Positions 18,775 to 30,080 of a stretch of DNA of 64,000 nucleotides are shown piece after piece. The DNA is from Sycon ciliatum. Its lineage: Eukaryota; Porifera; Calcarea; Leucosolenida; Sycettidae. The stretch covers positions 29,896,274 through 29,960,273 of the forward strand of contig NC_088645.1 in NCBI RefSeq assembly GCF_964019385.1, read 5' to 3'. Numbering within the stretch: the stretch's first letter is position 1; each line of letters begins with the position of its first letter. A model generated the notes under the pieces. That model made no database searches. It saw only the letters and a list, made by a program, of their open reading frames with translations, and had not been told where the DNA came from. The position numbers and the translations under genes were made by a program.

Positions 18775-18955
18775 GCGGTTGTCTCTTGTTTTTGGCGTAG
18801 CCTTTCGCAAGCACGGCGACTCTCGAGGCGGCGGGACCTATCTTCTCCCATCTTCTACTCTCTGTAGGCATTGATGTCGACACCGTCTATTCAGACCTTC
18901 AACACTCTCACCCTAGCTGTTATTTTCCTCCTCCTCATAGTCCTCTGTTGATTTA
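18775..18955. repeat. Direct repeat, first copy
   Basis: The segment starting near GGCGTAGCCTTTCGCAAGCA recurs at 19700-19890 with about 80% similarity, including CCCATCTTCTACTCTCTGT. Parent element unknown. Confidence 0.6.
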
Positions 18956-19699
18956 CAGCTTAAATTATTTCAGTAGACGCGTGAAATTCACAAACTAAAT
19001 TTTTTATCGGACAGTAATTTAGATCTCCTTTCGAGTATTCCAACAATCTCACGATCAATGGAAAGCTCTCTCCAAGACGAACACAGCCGTACCCAGTGCG
19101 CAAATGACAGAGGCGTAGGAGTAACGCCACAGCGCTATATGAGAGCTCCAATGCCAAGCCTGAGAGTGCGCTACTGAGTTCTCAGTCATTTTAACAATAT
19201 CGATCGCAGAACCGTCAATTTTTTTTGCAGGAGAGAGCTTCAAAATTCAGCTTCAGAATGACGTATGCTACTTGTGCAGGCGTGGGCAGCGAGTCAGTGA
19301 AAATCCCTTGCTCGCGTTTCAAGTTTACGCCGGCGCTAGCTGGCTCGTGCCAGCAAATTTCATTCGAGTGTCATAACTCTGCGTCATGACCTTGGATCGT
19401 CTTCCCTCGTCTTCCCATGACCTCGGATAGTCTTCGGGTGTTTTGAAGCCGTCGGCTGAGGCTTTTTTGATACGATTAGACCTTTCGTTTGTTGATTTCG
19501 AACAAGGATTGACTGAATGGCGAAAGTTTGAAGTCACCTCAGCATGCACTGTACAGTCAGCCCTATGCCTACGGACCGCTGTCACCGCATCCTGAACAAG
19601 TTCGGGGATGATCATGTACTTTCTCCTGCCCACTGGATGCCTGTTCAGCGGCCTCTTGCTGTCGATGCATCCTTTCACGAAGTCCGTAAGTCTCCGAAC
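18956..19699. other. Unassigned interval between direct repeats
   Basis: Minus-strand frames of 60-180 codons exist (for example the 19325-19861 frame), but they show no known motif and overlap the repeat. I do not call a gene. Confidence 0.3.
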
Positions 19700-19890
19700 G
19701 ACGGGATATTTGCTTGGTTGTTTCTTGTTATTGGCGTAGCCTTTCGCAAGCACACATACTCTCGACGCGGTGAGACCTCTCTTTTCCCATCTTCTACTCT
19801 CTGTGTAGGCACACCTGTCAATACCGTCTGCTCTGAGCTTCAACATTGCCACCCCTGTCATTTTGCTCTTCCTCGTAATCCTCTGTTAAA
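19700..19890. repeat. Direct repeat, second copy
   Basis: Partner of 18775-18955, ending near CCTCGTAATCCTCTGTTAAA (TCCTCATAGTCCTCTGTTGA in the first copy). Confidence 0.6.
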
Positions 19891-20103
19891 GATCTCAGAA
19901 TTCTAATATACCACAACCGCGCGCATTAAAACACTGCAATCTACCCGATCCTTACATTGTCGGCCCATTGGCACCACACACAAAAGCATTTGAACGCTAA
20001 CGCGATAATGCGACATGGTTACCTTGATGACCTAGTTAAAAAAAAGTATACAACGATGATGTTATATTTTTCATTTCTCCAATGTTTTCAAACCATAAAA
20101 ATC

Positions 20104-20387
20104 ATGGGATCATGGGATTCGAACCCGCACTATCGCCTTGCATGCATTCACCCGATACACTTCGCATCCATACACATTCTTCAAAGTTGCTTTACGTCAT
20201 GAGTTTGCAGTTGAAATTTATTTTATTTTATTTGAATAAGGTGACCAGCTGTCTATGATGGTACGGTACGTGACATGTATGGGATAGCGCCACATGCCGA
20301 CGTCGTCAAACAAAAACAAACAAACGGAATTAAAGCTGTGTGGACCCTGGAGTAATGTCTTTTGCATAGCTACGGGAATAAATCTAT
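20104..20387 (-). repeat. Repeat family A, diverged minus-strand copy
   Basis: Contains GGGATTCGAACCCGCACTAT (inverted B-box module) and ends GCATAGCTACGGGAATAAA. The central hairpin is decayed to GGAGTAATGTC. A T-rich insertion is present near 20220. Confidence 0.7.
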
Positions 20388-20534
20388 TATTGCCCGCATA
20401 ATCGACCAATATAATTATGAAATATAGAACCAGTAAATCGTGCAATAATAGATGCATGCGATGGTACACCGGAATCAGAATGTGCATGCCACACTCATAA
20501 AAATGAGAGAGGTTGGAAGCTCAGGGCCCTACTC

Positions 20535-20640
20535 TATGTATATAATAAATGTAACAGTTATAAAAACATCGGGGGCCTCGGTTTTTACACTGGTATTTAA
20601 TTGCAATAAATCCTGAGGCTACTACATTTATTATACATAG
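20535..20640. repeat. Short inverted-repeat element
   Basis: Outer ends CTATGTATATAATAAATGTA and its inverted counterpart TACATTTATTATACATAG flank a centre with ATCGGGGGCCTCGG. Related in style to the palindrome at 14736. Confidence 0.65.
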
Positions 20641-21481
20641 TGCTGAAACGATTATATCGTTTACTCGTTACTTACTCAATAATAAAAAGATCGAGCGGTT
20701 ATTTCGATTTATCAACTAAACGAGTAGAATGGTACTTGCGCTCGGTAAGGGATTTCCCCCCCTTTTGGGGGTCGCACAAGGCGTGCATGCACCGAAAGTG
20801 TTGCGAGTATATCTACGACATGAATATGTACATGAATGAGTCTGTACACATGCAACACCGATGTACGTATAAAAGTACAAGTGCGTTCGGAGAAACATCG
20901 ACGGGATCACCGTCGCCGTCTTTTGAGCTGACTACTTTTCTTACATACAGCATGCAGGACTGGCAGGCTCAGTATGTGTCTACACTAGCTGCAGGGGCTG
21001 GAGTTCCCTCCGCGTGCGGGTACTTCGAAGTAGTCTTGAGCTAAAGACAGTAAAGTGATCTTCAGTTTCGTGTTTTCCGTGCTGTGGACGGTTCCGAACC
21101 AGTTTTCTCGACGACCAGCTATGCCTGGCGTCTGTGCCTATTTTGAGCATAGACAGGAAAAGCAATTATGTAGTTACTTGTTGGCGCACCTCAAGTCAGC
21201 TCATCCGTCGAAACCCGCCGATCTGCACCCCTGGTCGGCTTCCCTGACTTCATCATCGGAGTCAGCGATGTCACAGGCGAAGGGCACCATTAGCTCTTGG
21301 ATTGCAACCAGTGCGTCGCCTCTGTCTTGTCTGTATTCGTCTGGTCAGTCCGAAAAGCTGACGGGCTTGTTGCGGGATCATCGGATCTATGCACCCGCTT
21401 TCCGTCGCTGGCATTATTGGACTGGTAATTTTTTGGAAATTCACAGAATGTACATGACTGTACTGATGTATCATGTAGTTA

Positions 21482-22351
21482 GGGCCTATCCACACTACAA
21501 CAAAAACCGCATACAGGTCACTTTTCCTTGTAAGTTGTCATGGAGAACCGTGGGAAACGGCGCGAAAGTGAAAAAGTCGCTTGAACGTAATCAGCAACTT
21601 CCGAACTACGATACAAGGCCACTTTTTACTTTCAAGTAGCTTTTCCAGGTTTCGGAAGTAGCTAATTGTTGAAGTATTGATGTATCTAGAGAATATGCCG
21701 AGGGTTGTGTTCTGTGAAGAGCTGGAAGGAAAGCTCATTGAGCTGTGGGCTGCAGAACAGAAAGCGAGCAATGGGACGGTGCAAAAGCGGTCGGTGAAGG
21801 AGAAGGAGATTGCCGTGAAGTTGAATTTATTCAGCCGCCAGCTGTATGGCGATAAATTTCAGAAGGAGATCACAGTGCAGATTGTTCACAATCGACGGCC
21901 AAGCGAATTAGTGCTTGAACTCAGGAGCAGCAAGAGTCCTGCTGTGGGAAAGAAAGAAGATCCTGGCTGTTCATCAGTTTCCAAATCGCGCGTGCAGTCA
22001 AAAAAACTTGATCGGCTCAATGATTGGCGGAGGTATGTCGCAAACAGCAACCTATTTCGTCTTCGATTTTACATAACTGGAGGCATTCTCCACTGGAATC
22101 AACAAACAGGGAGACATAGTTATGGACAACAAGATAAAGCCTCCACGAACAAATTTCTGAGTCGATGGTTTCTCTTTCAGATCAATGTGGAACTCTCTGA
22201 GAAAAAATTTGGAATATGAGGGGAAATTCTCGCGGGCGCTCCTCAAAAGTCACGCTTCACGCGGGCTGTTCTGAGTGTGGATGCAAGTGCACTTGCACGC
22301 CACTTGAAAGAGGACGCTACTACGCTTCACACCTGTAGTGTGGATAAGGCC
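21482..22351 (+). mobile_element. Harbinger-type element, 870 bp, TSD TTA
   Basis: The left end GGGCCTATCCACACTAC matches the inverted right end, GTAGTGTGGATAAGGCC, with one gap. TTA flanks both sides (21479-21481 and 22352-22354). It is too short for the DDE transposase but retains part of a second gene (next entry), so it is an internally deleted derivative. Confidence 0.75.
21677..22219 (+). pseudogene. Possible Harbinger Myb/MADF-like accessory protein, first exon
   Basis: The probable start is the Met of MPRVVFCEELEGKLIELW (about 21695). The KLIELW motif and charged helices resemble the MADF/Myb-like DNA-binding protein that Harbinger elements encode beside their transposase, which helps bring the transposase to the nucleus and the ends. 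After DRLNDWRR the sequence reads GGAGGTATGTC, a good splice donor (about 22030), so the remaining 60 codons of the frame may be intron. The transposase itself is absent. The family call is inference. Confidence 0.35.
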
Positions 22352-22410
22352 TTACAATAGTAATCGTTTATCCGATAAGCCGATCGTTATGGTTTCAGCT
22401 AGCCCTTGGC

Positions 22411-22692
22411 GGATTATGCCGGCATAATATTTGGCATAATCTTTGGATTTCGTCAAAAAATTATGCTCCGGCATAATATACGGATTCCAACGTGTAAGGT
22501 CGGCATAATCTTTCGGTTTAGACAAAAATTATGCTTAGGGCATGGTCGTGTGTGTATGCGTGGTTTCTCAATCCTCTATGTACAGCGTGAATACATAGTG
22601 GAACCGAGCATAATTCAGCATATTTGTTGGCATAATTGTGGCATAATCAAAAGCATAATTTGACGATTGGCCGAGCATAGTCCGCCAATGGT
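22411..22692. mobile_element. MITE rich in GCATAAT
   Basis: The ends CCCTTGGCGGATTATGC and GCATAGTCCGCCAATGG are inverted copies. GCATAAT or its complement recurs about ten times inside. TCAGCTAGCCC to the left and TCAGCTAAGCCC to the right may be an imperfect target duplication. Confidence 0.6.
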
Positions 22693-22773
22693 AAGTATCA
22701 GCTAAGCCCCTAAGGAAAAAACGTAATCGTTTCAGCACTAATTATGTTAACCTTCACTTTCCCTAAAAGGAGT

Positions 22774-23375
22774 ATTTTATTCCCGTAGCTATGCAGAGGA
22801 CGTTACTTCAGTAAGACGTTACTTCAGTAACGTCTGGCGCTAGCCAGGGTCCACACAACTTTAATTTGGTATTTGTGTGTTTGTTTGTGTCACGCCTGGC
22901 GCTATCCGTATCTGACGGCAAAAAAGTATAGGATGTTATCAATTTTTCAATTCTCCTATTTTTTAAGGCATATGCTGGGATTCGAACCCGCACTATCGCC
23001 CTACATGCATTCCCCCATACACTTCGCATTCATACCCATTCTTCCAAGTTGCTTCACGTTATTATCCTCGATCGTACCTGTCCCGTACTTATCCCCTACC
23101 GTACCGTGCCATCAAAGACGGCTGGCCACAATGCATATTCAAATAGGGCTTTCAAATGCAAGATCACAATGTGAAACAACTTGGAAGAATTAGTATGTAT
23201 GCTAAGTGTATCGGGGGATGCATGCAGGGCGCGCGATAGTGCGGGTTCGAATCCCAGGTTATGTCTTTAAAAAAAGGATTTTCTTACAGAATTTATAACA
23301 TCCCTATGCTTTTTTTGTCTAGGTCATCAAGGCAAAAAAGCATAGCGTAGGGCCCTGAGCTTCTAAGCTCTCTCG
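22774..23375 (+). repeat. Repeat family A, copy with inverted modules
   Basis: 5' end ATTCCCGTAGCTATGCAG, with a duplicated hairpin segment. The first B-box module is inverted (GGGATTCGAACCCGCACTAT, about 22977) and the second is direct (CGGGTTCGAATCCCAGG, about 23244), so the two can pair over some 140 bases. 3' end as in the 17596 copy. Confidence 0.8.
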
Positions 23376-23585
23376 TATATTTTTTTATCATTGTATTAAA
23401 TATATTTTATTGGCTCAAAATCCAATAAATAGTGTTTATAAAATACTCCTTTTTAGGGGAAAGTGCAGCGCTACATAGAAAAGTGCGGTGGTATTTATTC
23501 AGTCAAAGCAAATTTATTAATTTAGAATTTGATACTGTTGATGGTGTGGTCACTAATTAGTGTGGGTATTTATCAAAGGTCAATA
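23376..23585. other. Unassigned AT-rich sequence
   Basis: No recognisable gene or repeat copy. Confidence 0.4.
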
Positions 23586-24024
23586 CAGGTGGAATCCTGA
23601 TAATTCGAATATGGCCTAATTCGAACACACCGCTTAATTAGAGTTTCTATCAATACGATTCCCACATAAAATTTCCGATAATTCGAACCCCGAACTGGAC
23701 ATGTCCGGTTAAATAGAAGTCCCACAGATTCCACTTACATAGAAAATGTGTGGGATTTGTGCTGATCATTCGAAGTTAGCAAAGTGTAATTCGAAGTTCA
23801 CTGTACACTGTACTGGTCAGTTCAGTTTTCATGAGCAGGCTGTGCCGGTCAGTCAAGTGTCCGTAAAATTTGTGTCTAAGGTCCATAGCGCAACTCTGCG
23901 TGACGATTAGAGCATTTTGACATACATATTGAGTTGTGGGTTCATGTTTGGATAATTAGAGTGTCCGGATAATTAGAAGTTTTTTCCTGGCATTTTGAGG
24001 TTCGAATTATCAGGATTTCACCTC
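23586..24024. mobile_element. Pogo/Tigger-like MITE, 439 bp
   Basis: The ends CAGGTGGAATCCTGATAATT and an inverted AATTATCAGGATTTCACCTC are flanked by TA on both sides. The interior repeats AATTCGAA/TTAGA motifs. The AATCCTGATAATTCGAA style is typical of pogo/Tigger relatives. The right half recurs at about 25390-25555 through a local duplication. Confidence 0.75.
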
Positions 24025-25388
24025 TATATGCTTTTTTGTGCCTAGCTCATCAAGCTCATCAGAACTGATGGAAATGTTTTTTTTTCATTGATTGCCTACA
24101 TCATTGTATTGCAAAAACGTTTCAATGAGTTTGAATATGAGGAAGGCAAAATTAAGGGGGCACATCACCCAAAAATTCGCTGAAAAATCGAATTTGTAAA
24201 TTCATATTGAGTGCTACGTCAGTTGAAAGAGCATGAATAGCTGCAAATTCTCTGAAAACTGTGTCCCTATCTGACCAGCCGTTCAAGAGTTATGGCCGAA
24301 AATGTGCCCTTGCAAGGAAAGATTTTTTTGTTGCATGCTGTCATTTGTTGGCAGCACTGTATTTGATTGTGAGCAGACCGTGCGCAACTTGTCGTATTAT
24401 GGAAACACGCGAAAGTGTGCAAAATTCTGCCCCAAGTCCAAAAAAGTCCAAAAATCATGTTAAAAACCACGTATTGGGCTGCACGGGGGCGGGCAAAGCC
24501 CGCCGCCGTGCAGCAGGACTTTTTGCCAGCACCCTCGTGACGTTGCAGATATGTGGCTTGATTATTGTAGTTGACGTTGATTTAGTGACTTTGGCAAATT
24601 TGAGTCGTGTCAAGAAGTCAGGTAGGATTCAGTACTAGGCAGTAGTGAAACGTGAGTGGCAGTTTTTGCCGGTTTCTGAGGGCATCCTGGATTTGGTGTG
24701 CAGCGCTGTGGAAATGGCTTGCTGTGGAGGTCCAAGCACTGGATGTTGTATCAAAGGTACGACCTCGTAGCATGTGCTAAACCTAAAAAAATTCAAAAAT
24801 TGACTTGGGCCTGTGGGAGTCCGCGAGAGAACGCCCACTCGTTCCGTTGTGACAGATTCTAGGGCCACGTAGAGGGGCCCTACCCCACCACCCATGGCTG
24901 CTTCTGGACCTGTTTTAGGTTTGGGTCCCGCGCACGGACAGAATGGGCACGAAAATGTGAAAAAAATGTAAATGCATTTGTTTGGCTCCTGGGTGGCTCG
25001 CACACCGTGGCACTATGCCGGAAATTTGAGTTTTTCCGGCCTGGAAAGCCTGTCAGTGAGGCGCAAGAACTTGTAAATCATGTCCTGAGGGCCAGCATAG
25101 TGGCAGGAGTGTGTGGTCAAAATTTCACTCAAATCCACTGAGAAACACCAAAGTTACAGTCAATTGAATGCCATATAAAAGTTTTGGGTGATGTGCCCCC
25201 TTAATTGAAGAATTTATTGCGAAATGTAATTTTCTCTCACTTCATCCACTCTTGGTTTGCTCCTTCTTTTCCTTTTATCTCCTTATAATCGGATTTTCTG
25301 GCCTTTTTTATAGTAATACATTGACCTGCTGAGCCAATGAGGTAAAATTATATTCCATACAATACGGTACAATACAATAATACAAAAA
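23858..25388. repeat. Local tandem duplication, first unit (D1)
   Basis: Starts TGTCCGTAAAATTTGTGTC and ends ACAATACAATAATACAAAAA. The same sequence follows at 25389-26863. This unit alone carries the TTAA element (24156-25201). It keeps an uninterrupted AATACATTGACCTG site that is split in the second unit. Confidence 0.85.
24156..25201. mobile_element. TTAA-targeting element, 1046 bp (piggyBac/Kolobok type)
   Basis: The ends GGGGGCACATCACCCAAAA and TTTTGGGTGATGTGCCCCC are perfect inverted repeats, and TTAA flanks both sides (24152-24155 and 25202-25205). The uninterrupted site is present in the second duplication unit (GCAAAATTAATTGAAG, 25679). TTAA duplication is the hallmark of piggyBac and Kolobok; I cannot separate them without a transposase. 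The frames inside are unrecognised. Confidence 0.9.
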
Positions 25389-26863
25389 TGTGTCCGTAAA
25401 ATTTGTGTCTAAGGTGCATAGCGCAACTCTGCGTGACGATGAGAGCATTTTGACATACATATTGAGTTGTGGGTTCATGTTTGGATAATTAGAGTGTCCG
25501 GATAATTAGAAGTTTTTTCCTGGCATTTTGAGGTTCGAATTATCAGGATTTCACCTCTATATGCTTTTTTTGCCTAGCTCATCAAGCTCATCAGAACTGA
25601 TGGAAATAGTTTTTTTTCATTGATTGCCTACATCATTGTATTGCAAAAACGTTTCAATGAGTTTGAATATGAGGAAGGCAAAATTAATTGAAGGTTTTAT
25701 TGCGAAATGTTATTTTCTCTCACTTCATCCACTTTTGGTTTGCACCTTCTTTTCCTTTTATCTCCTTATAATCAGATTTTCTGGCCTTTTTGTAGTAATA
25801 CTTGGTCCGTTTAATCGCAATTGTCGCTTATCTCCCACACATCTTTTGACAGGTAAAACCCAGTCCGATCTCGATATATAACTCACATTCGTTTGGGAGG
25901 TTGTGATGGAAAGATCAAAGGAGACCAGAAAGAAAAAATCATCGCGACTGGCGCCGGTGGCATCGCAATTCGTACAATTTTGATTGGAAAGTGGGGAACT
26001 TTTCGCTGCAGTGAATGCACTGCACTGCAGTCTGCAGTGAATGTGTGCATTCACTGCAGCAAAAAGCCAAGCGCAGCTCAAAGACCGGAACTGTAGCAGG
26101 ATAAATCGACATCCTGACCTGGAGAGCGTGACAGTCACGGCCAGGTCAGCCAGCTCAGTCGCCACGTTTGAACTGCAACGGCCTGGCATTCTTTGCAAGC
26201 CTGCAAACTGATGCCTGATGGGAGATGGTGGCAAAGAAGACATTGTCCGACCTGGCAGTGGCAGTACAAGAGTCGTGGGCAGCGTATCCAGCAGAGCGTA
26301 TGACAGCTGTCTGGATCGGAGAGGGATGTGTGCCTGATTCAAAAACATTGTTGAAACACAGAGTACTGTAGTGACAGACGGGTCACGCTGCCCACGTTCC
26401 TCCAACTGCCAAAGTGACAGCCACGACTGTTCCTTTCCCTTTGCGCCATACGCCAAGCGGAGAAAGCAAGAGATACTCTACGCCAGCAGCTATACAGATC
26501 AGCGAATGTCAGCTCAAGTGATATCAGCTCGAGTGATACAGAGCCAGAGTCGAATAAACTAGAGCGTGAGTGCAAGAAGGCGCTCCGTCGCTGTTTTCTT
26601 TTGTACATTTTTTGTAACCTTGCTTCCTTTCTTCGACTTTCTTCACCAGATTCCACCGCTGAATTTTTTTCTTGTGGCGGACAGGAATCATGTATCATGC
26701 TTCTTCACTATGCGTATTGGAAATTTTACAGAGCGGTAAAAAAAACTCCTGTTCTTAGTTGTGATAGATAAGCGACAATTGCGATGAAACGGACCAAGTA
26801 CATTGACCTGTTGAGCCAAAATTATATTCCATACAATACGGTACAATACAATAATACAAAAAT
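25389..26863. repeat. Local tandem duplication, second unit (D2)
   Basis: Repeats 23858-25388 without the TTAA element but with a TA-targeting element (25801-26798). The mutually exclusive insertions show that each came after the duplication. Confidence 0.85.
25801..26798. mobile_element. TA-targeting element, 998 bp (Tc1/mariner type)
   Basis: 32-bp inverted ends starting CTTGGTCCGTTTAATCGCAA with one mismatch. TA is duplicated (25799-25800 and 26799-26800), confirmed by the empty site at about 25316. A 232-codon minus-strand frame crosses the left end and shows no transposase motif, so this is a non-autonomous element. The superfamily rests on target and ends only. Confidence 0.85.
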
Positions 26864-28169
26864 GTCTTTGCCTTGATAGTGTGCTTGTGCTTAACTGTTG
26901 CTGACGGCCGAATGCATGGTTGCCTGTGAAGCACATTAGATAACTTTACAGCCTCCTATAATACGCATCCTGTCCGATGGCAAAAGAGGCTACGGATTTA
27001 GTTTTTCTGCACTTTATCAGCAATGACTACTGGTCTTCAGCAACTTGGGTCTCCTATAACACAACCTGTCTACGCTTTTGTAATGCTTACATAATGCTCG
27101 GGATAGGACTCGCTACTGATCTTCAGAAATTTGGCCTGACTCTCACTCATGTAATGTTCATCGTTCTCAAGCGGTCGCTGGTATCTCCCACAATTTCATC
27201 ATACTGTTGTACGATATGCTATACGACATCCTTATACCGTACAACACCGTATTGATGTCTGGCGCTATCGCCTTCATCTCTGGTGCGGGTGTAATCTAGT
27301 GACTTCGTACATGAGTTATAATAGACCAATCTCTTTGTCTGGGTTCGTGAAAAGGGCGATGCGTGCAAGTCAGCTCGTGTGATGTGCATGACCCCATACC
27401 TAGTTGGTATGTAGCAGCTTATGGGACCGAGAGACTTTTGCTCCCCGAGCTTGTGGATGTAAATCGTGTTTTACGTCGACCATGGCGGCTCGATTTGAAC
27501 TGCAGAATGGCTGCTCCGATACGAACTCCAAAACCAGAAAAAATAATGGCTACGATTCCCAGCCATACCACAACGAACTGACCGGCTACATCATTGTATT
27601 GCAAAAAGTTTCAATCTGTTCAAAAGACAATGAATTATTTATTATTATTCAATGTAAAAAAAAGAAGAAACACATGAGAACGAGTTGTGCAGCAACTATC
27701 CACGACTGTAACAAGATGATAAATTGCCAGAAAGTGCGATAATAGGGCACAAAACTGACAGGCTACTGAGACATTCAGCGACCCGACGCCTAGCTCTAAC
27801 ACATCCCCAGTGTGCAAACCAAAACCGTCCAACTTGGAAGGTTCATGGTTACGTAGGACCGAAGAGGGGAAGGTGAGCGCAGCGAGCGAAAATGTCGCGG
27901 ATAGTTGCTGCATAACTCGTTCTCAAGTGTTTCTTTTCTTTTTTACATTTAATTACTGGCTCAGTATCTGAAACTCGGGTATTGAGCCAATAATAAAAGT
28001 AGAAAGGAAAAGGACATATGGAAACGAGTAACTCTCCACCATGGAGATGTGTAGAAGCTAGGTGTCAGGACGTTGAATGTCTCAGTACTCTGTCAGTTTT
28101 GTGCCTAGTTGTTGCACTTTCTGTCAGTATCTGAGTTTATAAATATTAATTTATTATCTTAATTTCATG

Positions 28170-29008
28170 AGGAGCTAGGCAATAAAGCATAGCGTAGGAC
28201 CCTGATCGAAAGAAATTAACTTTCTCTTTGCATTCGAGGGTAATACAACACTGTCTACCATCTTGATGGCCTAGGCAAAAAAGCAAAGTTGGGCGTGCAT
28301 GGTCTGTTGATTCAACCATTCGTTCTATCGCGAACATGATCACCTATCCAATAGTCTATTATATTAATAATTCAGATCTTTTGCATCTTTCCCTCGAGTG
28401 GGTCTATTGTTATTAGGCAATTGTCTGTTATAGTCACCACTATAAATAAAATCCAATCCAATCCAATCCACAGGGATGTTATACATTTTTCTTTTCTCCT
28501 ATTTTTTAAAGACATACTGTAAATATACAAAAATTTCGGCACTTCACGATTTTGGACATTTCGGCGGCGATTTATTTTCGGCGTGGGGTAGAGGGCATGG
28601 TATAGCGCTACAGATGCTGAGAAAATTTTCATCGGCGTTTTAATTTAGGCGTTTCGGGACGGTGCCGAATATAGCCGAAATTAAATAGCTGCCGAATATT
28701 TGTATATTTACAGTAACCCAGGATTTGAACTCGCACTATAGCCCTGCACGCATTCCCCCGATACACTTCGCATGCATACTCATTCTTCCAAGTTCTCATT
28801 AAGATCTTGCATTTGAAAGCCCTATTTCAATATTTGAATATTTGAATATTGTGGCCACCTGTCTTTAATGGAACGGTACCGGATAGCGGCAGGCATGCCG
28901 ATGGCACAAACAAACAAACAAACACGGAATTAATGCTGTGTGGACCCTGGCTAGCACCAGACGTTACTGAAGTGACGTCTTTTGCATAGCTACGGGAATA
29001 ACAGCCAG
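28170..29008 (-). repeat. Repeat family A copy in V1, with a nested MITE
   Basis: Minus-strand copy from the 3' region (AGCATAGCGTAGGACCCTGA) through an inverted B-box-like module to the 5' end GCATAGCTACGGGAATA. Interrupted at 28517-28713. The CCAAT run at 28450 is a small tandem repeat. Confidence 0.75.
28517..28713. mobile_element. MITE, 197 bp, TSD TA, absent from block V2
   Basis: The ends CTGTAAATATACAAA and TTTGTATATTTACAG are perfect inverted repeats flanked by TA. Block V2 has the empty site GACATAACCCAGG at 33059. The interior is rich in TTTCGGC. Confidence 0.92.
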
Positions 29009-29361
29009 TGTGGTATACACGGCAAGAGTCATGAGTGTGTATGCGTGCCTGAAAAACATGGCATTTTCACAGTGCCCAGTTCATTTTCATCATTTTCGTA
29101 CACACATCTACTCTCATGTCCATGTGGATGTGGCCATGTACGCCTCCTGCATGTCTATCAACTACTTGGAATCAAAAAAAAACTTTCTTGACCACAAGGC
29201 GCATTTGAAATTGCTTCGCATTCCATGTAAGTCTGGTAGAGCTTCGCACCTGAGTCCCTGTGACTCTTTCTTCTGGTACGTTTCCTCGATTTTTGAATTT
29301 CAATGACATCCCATATGGAACGAACTGTTGCCGTGTTGCTGTGAGGCCCCTCCGAGGATGA

Positions 29362-29610
29362 ATGGAGCAAACCTTTGAGCGAAATGGGAATTTGCTGTTT
29401 CATAGATGTGTGGCGGATGCAGTCACTGGTCTGCGTTTGCCGCTTCTCGCCCAGCAGCCCACCAGGAATCCATGGGGCAACAACATCCTCGCGGCACGCG
29501 GATACACTCTGGTCGCGCCTACAAGCGAGGATAACCGTGACAGGTGGGAACTAGACTACAACACTCTCATGGACAGCTTTGCACACAACTGTACGCCCAA
29601 CACACCATAG
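29362..29610 (+). other. Unknown 82-codon frame conserved in both V blocks
   Basis: It encodes NGNLLFHRCVADAVTGLRLP... and ends DSFAHNCTPNTP. The V2 version (33785-34033) differs at one residue (Asn to Thr). Conservation between recent duplicates says little about function. No domain is recognised. It could be a host exon or chance. Confidence 0.2.
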
Positions 29611-29693
29611 GGTGCTAGACTTCGTGCAGGCATAACCTAATCAATGGCAAGAATGTTTTGATACAAGCCCGAAAAACGTTCTAGCATTCCTAT

Positions 29694-30080
29694 TACCGTA
29701 CTCGCACGATTAGTGCTCTTGGAGCACTATTTTTTCGATGTCCATCACAGATGGGGCAGTATTCAAGAGAGGGCACTATTTTTTCATTGCTGGTACATTT
29801 GCGTCATCCAGCTTAGAACAAAGAAAAACAGAAGCTAAAGTGTACTGTAAACGCTCACGACTCCACAGAAACGGGAACAATACCTGCGATTTTGTTCCTG
29901 AAAACACCAGTGCAACGCAATGGCCAAGAACATTAGCAAAAGAACACCAAACTTGAACATGGGCTTGGTTACAAGACCGGTGGGGGGGAGGGCACTATTC
30001 AAGAAAGGGCTTGATTTTTCTCTGGCTCTTGGAGAGTAAGGCACTATTCGAAAGAGGGCTCTTATCGCGCGAGTACGGTA
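29694..30080. mobile_element. MITE with TACCGTACTCGC ends, copy in V1
   Basis: The ends TACCGTACTCGCACGAT and its inverted counterpart GCGCGAGTACGGTA are TA-bounded. The interior repeats GGGCACTATTCAAGA and contains a G-run whose length varies among copies. The same MITE at 34117-34501 contains the breakpoint of the large tandem repeat. Confidence 0.8.

Larger units (their letters stand above)
20638..22748 (+). mobile_element. Decayed hAT-like element with two nested MITEs
   Basis: The ends TAGTGCTGAAACGATTA and TAATCGTTTCAGCACTA are inverted copies. A reading frame between about 21115 and 21430 contains CSYLLAHLKSAHPSKPAD, like the back half of a BED zinc finger, then SEKLTGLLRDHRIYAPAF, like the N-terminal region of hAT transposases. 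The rest of the transposase is missing. A Harbinger element (21482-22351) and a GCATAAT-rich element (22411-22692) sit inside. No exact 8-bp target duplication is seen. Confidence 0.5.

Noticed and set aside
19325..19861. 178-codon minus-strand frame
   Set aside because: It overlaps a direct repeat and shows no recognisable domain or good start context.
25758..26456. 232-codon minus-strand frame
   Set aside because: It crosses the end of a TA-targeting transposon and has no transposase or other motif; judged chance.
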